A DNA stretch of 64,000 nucleotides from Elusimicrobiota bacterium. Its GTDB lineage: Bacteria > Elusimicrobiota > Elusimicrobia > 2-02-FULL-39-32. The DNA is taken from positions 34,780-98,779 of the forward strand of contig JACPBF010000011.1 in the NCBI GenBank assembly GCA_016180425.1, written 5' to 3'. Below the pieces are notes generated by a model, which searched no databases, had not been told where the DNA came from, and saw nothing but the letters and a program-made list of their open reading frames with translations. Within the stretch, counting starts at the first letter, position 1, and each line of letters starts with the position of its first letter. Position numbers and translations under genes: made by a program. This document shows, piece after piece, positions 22,301 to 28,600 of this stretch.

Positions 22301-22616
22301 TCCCGCTCACTAAAAGAGCGCTGTAAAAAATCTCCTCAAAACCTCTTAAACCTGCTGTCTGTCTGCTAGACAAAACCAATCCCTTTTTGGGTAAAGTAGA
22401 TGGATAATCTGAAAAAATTTTCTGAACTTCTATTTTTTTCATCATCCGGCTTTGTACTTTTGACCATTCGCCTTTTAAACCGGCAGATTCAAAAGCTAAC
22501 TCCATTTCAGAATCAGGATTAAACCCGTATTTTGCAATAGGACGTTGGATTCGACGAACGATGGCGGACTTTTTCGTCCTCAAAAAGTTCGACCGCAGCC
22601 AACGCTGCGCTCTCAC
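7371..22616 (-). CDS. Giant multidomain membrane protein (5081 aa), C-terminal part of a gene split by a mobile element
   Basis: I do not recognise the whole protein. Visible parts, with approximate residues: membrane segments (80-240); a GHKL histidine-kinase-type ATPase with G1 DDAGGI (~638) and G2 GRKGGTGLGL (~672); a Fis-like helix-turn-helix (~760-826); two tandem ~420-aa methyltransferase-like domains sharing VYGGAGADIS (~1050 and ~1492); ARM/HEAT-like helical repeats (1740-2350); a caspase/CHAT-like domain with IYIHAHGDG (~2428) and IIFDCCYPYD (~2486); membrane segments (2640-2745); a SAM methyltransferase, LYDLGSGYGR (~3072); HEAT repeats (3220-3380); a GNAT-like region (3660-3800); six ~31-aa repeats (3940-4130); membrane segments (4370-4480); a second SAM methyltransferase, VIDLYAGPGVS (~4612). 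The nominal GTG start lies inside a 162-bp element and overlaps the upstream stop (GTGA) with no Shine-Dalgarno; ATG at 22505 is an alternative. Its original N-terminus is the next gene. Function unknown. Confidence 0.85.
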   Translation of the reverse strand: MRAQRWLRSNFLRTKKSAIVRRIQRPIAKYGFNPDSEMELAFESAGLKGEWSKVQSRMMKKIEVQKIFSDYPSTLPKKGLVLSSRQTAGLRGFEEIFYSALLVSGIGEIWNHLFLGTPMIGALMGAMISLFVFMKTHKKPIYLTSEGVLTHAPPLGMDEPQALARAKKILLLTAIALRTIYLLTLYLAPFGNIADIFLATLIVIIIHGIIYNAQLAPRYDLPLAMAAITSFPDQINSHIQKVHELNSPVDLSELWALLQQKDTGPQSKISGTPEFINNRNVARLYDEKFKELQAKYLGQLLKANQYFINVLQTIFALSPQDQVTAVYENTQELQSLQTFARNFFILSGLVSMGARTPLDIYREGFRFIPKEILEETKKWLTYYQFVSGMLPTRRSKFNLQDDRERSEIAVRSIKHGSWNELPIKLSVLCKALTKLDEPDRLSLEIEDRLQGIRDRLELYTERASLIFQDHELLEYREVLEILIGLLKNEISPRLNNKILIGLPNYSTLQLYYTRSIEIIEDLISFIDGNIEERKSTFGIKEVIEEALESVFNESFRERYAKRGNEIILKLEGFENYLIEIVGDRRKILNVFRTLFMNTRQVWQEKLQAEAKDNVPPPLPLQISVQIKWIGDKPIFEITDDAGGIYNAGLLDVPDSQEPDRQKLFFLNASGRKGGTGLGLAEVWHLIQLHSIKDQPAWIHASNVIDQNSKLNGAKFSIFLHGLIVTDKNKIDHQSDDPSDDSNMKILNKHNWVLSKARRELGVKLAGRGGGYLKFFKEKGLFPQLKRKIIERLIEHKGNFIKTAQSLGINELTLRNFRKELKIKIPRRIKNPVNKVRLENNPITFKSSMISDEELLSSKPQLKPTAKKKNQFIQGLDVFADMVLADMRRNGVNPEDFIKEAEKYAVVRMEILSRFNSKDRKLFAQYTDNKDLELIFKAMETAEIYLGDSYKNYFVGIVKDYFEKGSSFIFENFCRLDLWFKQNDEWNKNPFELPMDYTPREDDVGALFEELTGFSLESIQDRDGVLSIPYVYYAMQVRKSVNPEHNPLVAVYGGAGADISTFLLSVNASISYFVTQNQVDAEQLKNMMEQWDSITFDDDYAKDKRLYGFGNGGTLDKKKGAIYKAIVQELKTIEVRKESVRIENKDGHTQITFDWVYPGTNQPRTYSITYIGQRLQKLGSPETTDPLLNAALEKGIDIYYQKAVQDTNNLWGQFLSRIAKAIRAGGYSITDDSQSSGIHNPEPFLNTESDHFVSLKQNSSKKIFDWWKKIIPSKSNYGWDVTIRIKKEQPQQQPITAAAKPRERTSGVKAEDLSLVALADLVATDMVMAHIPPEKFAEKAEEYTIARIVALSKMDPKWLEEARDFTIIKNLKLIYNLLPTPTRNLGDETQVQLAGLIKAYFESKDFKALLPQFKQEYDHVPSNFFQWLNKNKKIVQSKRFKKRELSKIVSRITGFDPKVIKDWYSILLLPYVHYAMSVCEIVNPDHKDLVGVYGGAGADISSFLLSTDVGTGYFVTNNRVDSNKLQSCLREWDFKTVESAYTDQEYTYKKRLKGFGEGTFLQNTPDNIYWAIAAELKSMGVDLNAIEVELDQGHTKSSFNWAHPITNKNRKYTIVYINSNVESIGNKKEANDFLNKILDSGIDFYYEKAGMNIHKSWGEFLPRIAEAVKLDGMAIICDFDGDERPIDSMPHLQKLGSKFVDWGSSYSMRWWRMFIPSDSGYGWEVKIRKKIRNSIAIQFDTTEWDNELLEFYKLGEIEKLQKIVLEESDLRRMAQAMKAFEYFLQEDLSYDFGRALFSSIHEINNKKPLAISQSLVSVLEDVLRRGELSDINSEQAIRSLMWIMMKQPHLISESIRETLEILLERKNLSSLEFAAIEDLVSLAIAEKRPDRISSLFVIVAMNILNTDNIFWVGRMDSLFYSSACDILETIAKHRPDLIFDPMIVRALERVFSYDGLEPFVYAAAAQAIEAIVQIHPDFITANTLSVLNSFIHTAIKKRLESYVIRHINHAILEIIKKRGNLLFNPDLLSTQEEILRANGQEDEVYKSAAEFIDIIAENRSSFIQVSTVESLIQSLQRKDYVEAHFADKDKSTTHYGVALGAFIRILKFCSDLVELERLVEVVIKFLKNSERIYPHGFFLIKQIVLKAPKIFQTNHMKILESHARRILKSESAHHSQFLKPIADCFKEVSRARPDLIQSSTVSLLSNLLKIKDLRPQTYMAVLDTFKNLIQKRPKFNKAIFSALEYLMMQKRHEAEEYRYAANLMKKIIKAEPKLENGSVLYPVIKTLPEKILGHPFHHWRIYTDNYFRAWMEKYPSNSEAYSVANAVYELLTFSNLRFSKQNIKKGLDLILVFRRVLSLHVDNLIYRSNVTAINILHQDQEYRKESMETVQILAGVKPEQIKTFKGFEQKENALEAIRQSKGPTTIYIHAHGDGEGFSLDSKEVSSQNSTNQGKRPIDEPYSISHSELVDTLLERGSLSEVKIIFDCCYPYDLSRTFISYLTERYMSDPDIRTGCPFIITANGEGRFIYTGIFAEGLRSVQEAGSPLYVDDIFQAEDVMFEYEDPIIMLPIDSSLFGYMQSKIPKILYSPLLIIGSIFGEKHKDTARYWEWVYQTPALSIFSNAIARAVGKKLGIKRIRDQLGEAPYSKTISFISSLVLISSFLTGHNFIIIAASVLWSLASGYVFSGAHKGRESFNLQVVGSILAGATIAPAILFSLTLNWLGLELPFVVNAITYVVLLVIGIFWNIHLHKEYNENIDEIFKWLEKNSPYSLKRFLPSHLSPAIIFSEPSRLKQVEWVKKLYSEENRNLNNPMELALFDLLDFLDAESFFEEYWWWANYLSAPENSQFSEDDLTRAFNSYLTELDEVEPLIGNDLNETELEDFNLFILLNQVEILKSRIELRWKEFGLSHINRVVYQRIGRVFPIDVMISNLNELNPYRDSSEPNSIPEELNSLFAKHEDFSHFVERSRISYFGPLSLLQERLQTELKQRILADTALIHKLVRLSSEQFFMLSDPIMDWILNMNVEWVETTTNYRVLQDRFAMEQVTYEGTPYHKIRELLPALNLSSSDTLYDLGSGYGRLPLYAAMTTKIGKVKGVEISLERVAESNRVKNQLGLENVEFIPSNVRDYDFSDGTVFYLFNPFNDETLGIVVNKLKETAQKKKIRIISWGRSTSYFNQQDWLKPIATVGSGPWPMVLYESMLYSANPEVNILESKILSKKIIKGILHLESFLDDPDIDVRRMANDVTQRIQAAFMLKKDTPSLSSILEDKELKSTEQSLKSHDEEARCRAILSLKKHYLVMIRGGEIPDLTLLEERLSDPDFSVRRTAAIALGYLYTMQKKETSQLEKYLEDDEWRRLIGVIALGETFASNIREGKVLEEDYQKYLLWKANSLPYQEELVTDYLESQDSKNFIDALKRKAEKIIREGFNYHFPQNVWLAFLGTRFNGIHISWKDFVERMDDVIEYDQDVPGVFRALFSKTKGLKPIEISDKESKQIDTSQINANILDEHLHELLEIEKRTDTLQWLKDFQGDKDFNLRNLYFIFKREQAIKQGGIREGERYRVHYPSNEDMAVELRIDLKLLYKIAFQLAYKKMGDKTLREKCVSLLRDLTLSEALSNSELVSEMLSSNIETRIIAIKNFYEDSVHHLPNDAVGLNVKQIKSLDKSIKELSKAVYAEIKKVIYIETTSNDTYRLIPQGFLSLFRGRAGISDCSFDRERGFPHTRAMQEDTLYYFVYKGKELKGYVGLMMGIREDGEKVLTIDTINSPSLNDEDTLINLFNGLHKVAQELGAIGIALPENIKNTQYFNFENKNVISKMGLYKNGKKINVKPVHRESWNSFTEKFGEDRYNSMEAGDFILLDLTNLTNRETNAATHLRIKEEMSSFFSNSSKNKEEIENYLTEFKRDGEPLFKRSDIKRIMELSWIKLAKRAGLLEFLVLFQIDNGFVFNGNQIAMIMDNAKSPEVIVRTIRFLVQEGFSDGAHISLIVSHPRDLKQIKRFINYLVQAAIENKSHMSQIMSSSMNLKEVRQFINRLYKLGFTNSSHLSQILGSSKDIDTINAFIAFLNVLGIEDHAQISRILRRERYLAGIKKVVDALKAEGILDKFQIRSVVRSTIAPAQIRLLLNQVERMGISEIERMYGKDNQGQLEFYSAVFPKDISKMSLSILYLVLPKAIRSNKRILWTKLSCGTNDAKILAGMSLNDKGEIKVADLRFPFQDYKGYEGFNRLISQIRIQSNTLLSKLDIAKYLSSVPDQLRKEMHWYYSPILHLLQDSIHGEEDFTDSSILGAGDKKEETIVLGRIKEALGENDYHALMDLLRNPKRTAQEREKYKGLIRLSRVRIGLERTKRLKAGIIPFIEDWWMQHFPKTPKPVYRLVIAPLFTEGAWLNLAPLLAGELLLQAGLGIVPTGVLIFLLNILVGARFIALHPVGSRAIPIFIVVMNSIVILYFYPFVQWHSKEVVLFNAYLAGTLTHTLLNAFQIFIDWANETPEQKINDPVNVKQEVPYLDKEAETEFRAPIKGPIMITTDDEGDVLTYRRNPAIDITDPMVRRNLKNEVESSKYRSAVLSQFFTSEACEYFDSLVKEDMWNSLGAWKFLREIYRRFGSLKGKTVIDLYAGPGVSVEQLIRLGGVNALGIDTDKRFVEFAKEFGIPIIHGTLLKEDVKTAVEELIGKRKVALTFSYGLLNNISNRKKRIKILRSISSLTPVGSFSIHGTKKRFLYTDEEFKSAGFQIIEINKERTFVVLFKENEPEDWDAIGFNPLFDDTEEPEDDKEDKNSDKTDESSAHAILSATISALPIFLEPITSSSFYFGQNSWDRLTLETQQALRKSFHTEPSSNYSISQWLGSSLAIEARINKNPFAINLLNEKINFASSLLQWNHLGVNQSAENIFTLFRKPNWLLLKAPNLIFKMGGIVFRGVSSASNVGSSIEMLARNLNEKVPETINQKDSIKITVSYQELEKFSTIIKKLSDLFEEKQIELLVVTESSSLKEEEIKGELMEKGIENLKFRVLIQPKKNGKFDFQELIDTYELFSSSLILLSGADEWNLDHVLKEIIRIDAEPFTHILNIEMEKIQLITYSA

Positions 22617-22690
22617 TTTTTTCGTCGCGTCGAAAAAGCCTCGCCCTCGCTCGTCTCCTCCGACACGCCTATTGCAAAATACGGGTTAAA
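22519..22690. mobile_element. 162-bp inverted-repeat (MITE-like) element with 5-bp target duplication, splitting the giant gene
   Basis: The core is 22524-22685. Ends are CCCGTATTTTGCAATAGG and its reverse complement, except the right end reads CCTATTGCAAAATACGGG; the similarity continues imperfectly for about 45 bp on each side. TTAAA flanks both sides (22519-22523 and 22686-22690). It encodes no transposase, so it would have moved in trans. It carries GTG and TGA codons used by the two flanking ORFs. Its GC-rich interior differs from the AT-rich surroundings. Reduced copies lie at 6055-6076 and 36001-36048. Confidence 0.85.
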
Positions 22691-25420
22691 TAATGCATGA
22701 TTCTGATCAGCCTCATTTGAAAAAATTAGTCCTGTATGTTGGGCCGCGATTAAACATTTCTCAAGGATTAATCTTCTCCAATAAAATATGCGAGTATCCT
22801 TTCCATTATATTTTTCTGCCGCAAATTCATGATTCAAGAGACAAGCCGCCAACCTTGAAGCATGAGTCAATGAATCGTCTTTTTCTAAAATCAATTGATG
22901 CGGCTGAAATCTTGAATGTTCTGGATCAATAAAAATATTATTTGAATTTGTTAAATCAAGCGTGTAACCAGCATCCTGAATTTTTTTTAAGTCTATGGCT
23001 AAGTTGTCATAAGCGCTTTGGGCCATTCCTGCGGCAATCTCAAGATGCTTTTCATATAGGGAATCTGAAGTTGGACTGGGCATAAATGAAAGGGAAGAGA
23101 CACTGTAAGGAACTCCTAACAATCTCTTATGAATAATCACACTACCCAGATGAGCAACTGCCTGACCAAAATTACTGTTTGGAAAAGGGTCCTGCACAGG
23201 TTTAAAATCATCAAATTTAATATCCCGTGGAAAATGAAGTTCATAATCCTCTAAGTCCTCAATTTTATAGACTTGACCTTCTGAAGATTGTCTAACCATA
23301 TTTTGGAGCTTAATGTTCTTAATAATAAAGTCAAGCAATCCCTTAGCCCCAATTTTTTCCGCAGCTCCCATAAAAGCGCGATAAACTTTAACTGAGTAAT
23401 GTTCAAAAATTTCATCTTCTAAGCCAAACTCATTCTCCCCATAGGTCACTTTGACAGTATGCGCTAAGTTTCTATCAAATAGAAATTCTAGAACAGCCTC
23501 AGCCCCTCCCTCTGCTGACTGACGAGGAGTTGTATTGATATTGTAAATTTTAGGCATGATTTGAGCGACTTTACCTTGAACACCTCCATTTTTCCCTACA
23601 CCAATTGGAGTTTGGCAAGTATGTCCATACACAAAGTATTCAATTCCTAAATTTTTCATCCACTCTTTTACGCGTTTAGAATTAGCGACCCACTCCCTAT
23701 CCTGTATGGTCATCAACTCCCCTTTGGCGCTAGAAGCGATCTCTTCAAATGTTCTGGCATAAAAATCTGGAGCTGCATGCGCTGCCAAAACATTTTCATT
23801 GACCCTTACCGCATAAGGCATAGAATGGTTCATCCATCTTAGAATGTTATTCAATTCTGGATACCGTTCATGAATTTCTCTTAAAAGTTCTTCTCTATTT
23901 TGAACCGCATACCCTAACTCAGCATAAGGATCTTCTTTCCAGTTTGGAACTAAATGTTCTCTGCCAAGCAATTTTTTTAAAGTATTCAGTCCACTCATAT
24001 CTTTGTCATCATTTAACCAATGAGTCCAGATCAACTCTCGCGCGTAGCGATCTCTTCCTTCAAGGCTATTAATAAACATGTACTCATGGTTTCCCATCAC
24101 TGCGATCACTTTTCCTCCTTGAGCGCTTGCTTTGTTTTGAAGACTATAAACAAACTCTAATACCTCCCATGGATTTGGCCCGCCGTCTATTAAGTCTCCA
24201 TCAAAGATAAGAACTGCTGAACCTGCAATCCAATCTCCTTTGCTGTCAATAAATCCAGATTTTTCAAGGGCATTTAACATCTGCAAATAATTTCCTTGCA
24301 CATCCCCCATAATTCCCAGTCTTTCAACTCCTGCAACATCCATGAGCCGAACTTTATTAGATCCATCTGTGATATGTTTTGTGTTTATTTTTGTTTGGTG
24401 AGCCGGTTCTAACTCCGATTCTCCATCAGAAGCGTGAATCTCGTTCAGTTGAGCTGGTTTGCCCTCTGGTTTGTCCTCAGGTTTGTTCCCTTTACCGCGT
24501 ATTAAATTGGATAAAAGAAGCCTTTCTGGCAACCGTACCTTCTTTATTGAAAAATAGGGGTAAAAAACAAGAGCTGGAAAATAGTTTTGATGTTTAGTGA
24601 TCAGACTGTATAGATTCAATAAAATTAATGCAATCACCGTAAAATAAAGATTCATAGCTGGGAAAGAAGCCACAGACATGGAAGATTGTTCCGTTATTAC
24701 TGGAGCGCAGCCCTGAGTTAAAAGAGTAGTGAGATTTAAAAGCAAGAGAATAGATGCTGCTTTTACCCAAGGTTCAAAACTTTTTTTCTTTATCTGGTCT
24801 TGTTTTTTAAAAGAGCTCTTTGCATGAAGATTGGACATAAGCTGATTCGGTTTAAAATTTAATCTTGATCCCTCTTTCTCAAGCTCTACAAGAAAGTTAG
24901 GCCATAAGGATAACCCTCTTCTTATATCTTTAAGCTCCCAATTTTCATTTACTTTGAATTCATTTTCTGTAAGTAATTTTTTGATCTCAAAATCTTTTTC
25001 TACCTTAGCCTCAAAGTTCCCATCTTTAGAAAATATCAGCGCCAGATTGGTTTGAAAATGCTTTCCCCTGATTGCGGCTAAAACATAAATTTTTTCATCT
25101 CTTACGCTAAAAATCGGATTTGCGAAAAGGAGTCTGTCAGCAAAAGACTGAAATGGAACTTTAAGCTCATTCTCTTTTTTACTTATTGTTTCTAATTCAT
25201 GGATATATTGTTCGTAAAATAAATGGAACTCTTTTGGATTCTGAACCAATTTTTCTGCAAGATGCTGCACAACTAAAGTAAGAGGATTTTTTGTGAATTG
25301 GCTCAAGGCGCGTAACTGATCATACTTTTGCCTTTCATAAATTTTAGCTTGGGCAAAACTTGGGAGCGCCATGCTAAAAAGCAAAGAAGCTGCCAGAACA
25401 ATGGAAAACAATTTTTTCAT
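22613..25420 (-). CDS. Exported calcineurin-like metallophosphoesterase, N-terminal part of the split giant gene
   Basis: I start it at ATG 25420, which gives a clean signal peptide (MKKLFSIVLAASLLFSMALP, cleavage near AQA); an upstream TTG in frame at 25483 adds 21 unlikely residues. About 935 aa. Two membrane segments follow (about 220-245 and 258-278); the first ends in a lipobox-like LTQGC. A metallophosphoesterase domain carries GDVQGN (~371), GDLIDGGP (~407), GNHEYM (~443), AHAAPD (~548) and YGHT (~598), i.e. all five metal-binding blocks. The C-terminal third, with DLTNSNNIFID, is unassigned; a kinase-like fold is only a guess. The last 23 residues are encoded by the inserted element. 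Before insertion the frame continued from NHALFN into PDSEMEL of the downstream giant ORF. Confidence 0.8.
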   Translation of the reverse strand: MKKLFSIVLAASLLFSMALPSFAQAKIYERQKYDQLRALSQFTKNPLTLVVQHLAEKLVQNPKEFHLFYEQYIHELETISKKENELKVPFQSFADRLLFANPIFSVRDEKIYVLAAIRGKHFQTNLALIFSKDGNFEAKVEKDFEIKKLLTENEFKVNENWELKDIRRGLSLWPNFLVELEKEGSRLNFKPNQLMSNLHAKSSFKKQDQIKKKSFEPWVKAASILLLLNLTTLLTQGCAPVITEQSSMSVASFPAMNLYFTVIALILLNLYSLITKHQNYFPALVFYPYFSIKKVRLPERLLLSNLIRGKGNKPEDKPEGKPAQLNEIHASDGESELEPAHQTKINTKHITDGSNKVRLMDVAGVERLGIMGDVQGNYLQMLNALEKSGFIDSKGDWIAGSAVLIFDGDLIDGGPNPWEVLEFVYSLQNKASAQGGKVIAVMGNHEYMFINSLEGRDRYARELIWTHWLNDDKDMSGLNTLKKLLGREHLVPNWKEDPYAELGYAVQNREELLREIHERYPELNNILRWMNHSMPYAVRVNENVLAAHAAPDFYARTFEEIASSAKGELMTIQDREWVANSKRVKEWMKNLGIEYFVYGHTCQTPIGVGKNGGVQGKVAQIMPKIYNINTTPRQSAEGGAEAVLEFLFDRNLAHTVKVTYGENEFGLEDEIFEHYSVKVYRAFMGAAEKIGAKGLLDFIIKNIKLQNMVRQSSEGQVYKIEDLEDYELHFPRDIKFDDFKPVQDPFPNSNFGQAVAHLGSVIIHKRLLGVPYSVSSLSFMPSPTSDSLYEKHLEIAAGMAQSAYDNLAIDLKKIQDAGYTLDLTNSNNIFIDPEHSRFQPHQLILEKDDSLTHASRLAACLLNHEFAAEKYNGKDTRIFYWRRLILEKCLIAAQHTGLIFSNEADQNHALFNPYFAIGVSEETSEGEAFSTRRKK

Positions 25421-25501
25421 AAACTTTAAAAAGATTTCATTTTCTAGTAAAAAATTGGACCTATCCCTACTCCAAAACCGCAAAGGAAAAAGCGCCTTTT
25501 T

Positions 25502-25507
25502 ATTATA
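25502..25507 (-). promoter_or_regulatory. Probable -10 box for the split giant gene
   Basis: TATAAT on the minus strand, about 80 bases before the chosen ATG (25420). No good -35 hexamer sits at 17 bp, which suggests an activator-dependent promoter. The phased TGTAAC array at 25541-25606 lies just upstream and could bind that activator. Confidence 0.45.
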
Positions 25508-25535
25508 CGGTAAAATGGGTCATTTGATCTTCAAC

Positions 25536-25611
25536 TTTTTGTGACATTTTTGTAACAATTTTGTAACGGAAAAAAGCGTTACAAAAAATGTTACAAATTT
25601 GTTACAAAAAG
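25536..25611. promoter_or_regulatory. Symmetric, helically phased TGTAAC / GTTACA array between divergent genes
   Basis: Three copies of TTTTTGTRAC in one orientation (GTGAC at 25541, GTAAC at 25552 and 25563), then three GTTAC copies in the other (25578, 25590, 25601). Spacing is 11, 11, 15, 12 and 11 bp, close to one helical turn. Each site has a T- or A-tract, so the DNA may also be bent. It lies between the minus-strand giant gene and the plus-strand metalloprotease. A shared regulator of both genes is the simplest reading. Confidence 0.65.
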
Positions 25612-25637
25612 TTTAAGAATAGTTAGAGGATAGTAGG

Positions 25638-25643
25638 TATAAT
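25638..25643 (+). promoter_or_regulatory. -10 box for the secreted metalloprotease
   Basis: TATAAT ends 7 bases before the first ATG (25651), predicting a transcript that starts on or next to that codon. The -35 region is weak, again consistent with activation from the array upstream. If translation instead begins at the second ATG (25681), the leader would be about 30 nt. Confidence 0.5.
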
Positions 25644-25650
25644 TTTCTTA

Positions 25651-28600
25651 ATGAGAACCATATCTCAAAGCCAAGGCAAAATGATTTTGAACCGGGATTT
25701 TTTTATTTTAATCCTGATTCTTCCTTTTATTTTATCCTGGTTCCATTCCCCTTTATTTTCCGCCCCAGGGTTTAAACAATGGCAATCCATTGAACAGCCG
25801 GATGGAACAAAAATAAAAGTTCTTAATAAAGGGGATGAGTGGGCGAACTGGCTGGAAACTGAAGAAGGTTATCCTGTCATCCTAAATAAAGAAAGCCTTT
25901 ATTTTGAATACGCAAAAATAGATTCAACAAAAGGCCTTGTACCCAGCAGCCTTATCGTTGGAAAAGACCAGCCGCAAGGCATAAAAAAAATCACATCTTC
26001 TGATTTAGAAACCCTTAAAACAATTAAAACGCGTGGTGCTCCTAGTTTTTTTGCTCCCCAATTTTCCGCGCAAGCAGCAGTCTCGGTAGAACCAACTTTA
26101 GGCACTCACAAAATTTTAGCGATCCTGGTCAATTTTAAAAATCGAAGTTTAACCACTACAGAAGCAGATTGGGAAGAAAAATTTTTTGGCGCAACCAACA
26201 GCGTAAAAAAATATTTTAAAGAAGTTTCTTATAACCAGCTGACCATGACGCCTGCGGAAGAAAGCAATGGAACTGCTAACAATGGAATTGTAGTAGTCAC
26301 CTTATCTTACGACCATCCCAACACAGGTTCTACTATTGACGAGCCCAATCAACAGCTTACCAAAGATGCGATTCTCGCAGCTGATTCTTATGTAAATTTT
26401 GCTTCCTTTGATACTAATAACGATGGTTATCTCTCTACAGATGAATTGCATGTTGTCATCATACCCGCAGGTTATGAAAGAGCTTACTCTCTAACCACGC
26501 CCTCTGTCTGGGGTCATCGCTGGTCAATTTTCTTTATTGATCCGCCGGTTGTGGATGGAACAACAGTGGCTGGATTTTCAAGCGGATATACACAATTTGG
26601 CGAACTGCACTATAGTCATCAGGCCACAATTGGGATTATTTGTCATGAACTATCCCATGATTTAGGCTTGCCTGATCTTTATGATACAGATAGTTCAAAT
26701 GGTTCCTCAGCTGGGATTGGGGATTGGGATATTATGGCTTCTGGTTCATGGAATGGAATACTCTATGCTGGAGATAGTCCCAGCCACTATAGCGCTTGGA
26801 GTAAATCTTATTTAGGATGGGTCACTCCTACCCAGATAAAAAACTTTATCACAGGAGCTTCATTTCCACAAGTTGAAACATCTGAAGATTCTGACAGAGG
26901 AATCAAACAACTCTTATCTAACCCTAATGGACCAGAAATGTTTGGTTCTGGAGAATATTTTTTAATAGAAAATAGGCAAAAAACCGGATATGATCAGGCT
27001 CTGCCTAGCTCAGGGCTTTTAATCTGGCATATTGATGAATCTCAATCAGGCAACGGAAATCAAGCAAGAAAACTTGTGGATTTAGTGGAAGCAGATGGTT
27101 TAAATCAACTAGATACTGGCGCAAGTTACGGAGATAGCGGAGATCCATACCCTGGATCCTCCGGCAATAAAACTTTTAATAATAGTTCTAATCCTTCAAG
27201 TAAATTTTATAATGGCGCCAATAGCAATATTAGTATTTCTAATATCAGCAACTCCTCAGCCGCCATGACCGCAGATATCAGCTTACCCATTCCTACCATC
27301 TCTCTTAATAAAAATTCTCTAAGTTTCACTGCTGCTTATGCATCCAATAGCAGCGATCCTCAAATTTTTACCATTGCCAATACAGGATCAGAAAATTCCA
27401 CTTTAAACTGGACTGGAAAACAGTCCGCTTCCTGGTTAACTCTTTCTTCTAATTCTGGATCCATGGCAAAAAATGATCAAAACCAAATTACAGTCTCAGT
27501 AAAACCATTTGGTCTGGCTGTAGGAACGCACAAAACCACAGTTGTAATCTCAGATTCAAACTCTTCCAACTCCGAGGTTTCCATTTCAGTTTCACTCACT
27601 ATTCAAGATATAACCCCTGTTGTTGGCGCCCCATCTATGCCTCAAGATCAAGGAACATACACGAATTCAACCAGCATTGTTTTTAGCTGGGAATCTGGCG
27701 CAGCTCAAGATTTAGAAACTGGAATCGCAGGATATTATTTGCAGGTTGGAAATAGTCCGGGAGGAGCAAACCTTTTTGATGGGGATGTAGGCAATGTTTT
27801 TTCAAAAACAGTCACAGGCGCAAAAGAAGGGGAAACTTACTATGCCAGAGTGCGTGCAAAAAATGGAGCTGGCCTCTATGGGAGCTATTCTGACAATTCC
27901 AATGGAATTAAAATAGATTTAACCGCTCCAGAAAAACCAAGTTCCATTATTTCTAAAACTCATCCAAATTCAACTACTAGTTACCCAGAACCAAAACCAG
28001 AGTTTAAAGTTTCAGGGCCAGAAGATTCTTCAGGCGTTTCAGGCTATTACTGGAAAGTGGATAGTCTGCCTGATTCTGTTCCCTCTCAGTCAGACAATTT
28101 TTCCAGCGATGGAACTTGTAAAGAATCTAACCCTATAGCGGACAATACATGGTACTTCCATGTAATTGCCAAAGATGGGGCAGGCAATATTGGAACACAA
28201 GCCGCTCATTACAAATTTATAGTTCGATCTTTAATTGATATAGCGAATAAAAATATTTTTGCTACTGCAGACGGAGTAGAAGTGGAAATTCCGCCGGATG
28301 CTTTAACCAACTCTACACAAATTATGATTGAAGAAAAAACAAACGCCCCGCCTCTTCAAAACGATCCAAAAATAAAAGGAACTGGGATCATGAGAGAAAT
28401 TACCTTAACTGATGGAACAAAAAAATTTAAAAAAGAGGTTACCATTAATCTTCCTTATAATGACAGTGATGTATCGAATTTAAATGAACATCTCCTTCGC
28501 CTCTTCTATTATGATGAATCTAGCGGCCTTTGGGTTCTGGTTCCAAATTCAAGCGTGGACAGAACCAATAAAAGAGTGATTGGAAAAGTGGACCATCTCA

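Noticed and set aside
22524..22685. Element interior as a small gene or RNA
   Set aside because: No sensible ORF; the inverted repeats, GC-rich interior and flanking duplication explain it as a non-autonomous transposable element.
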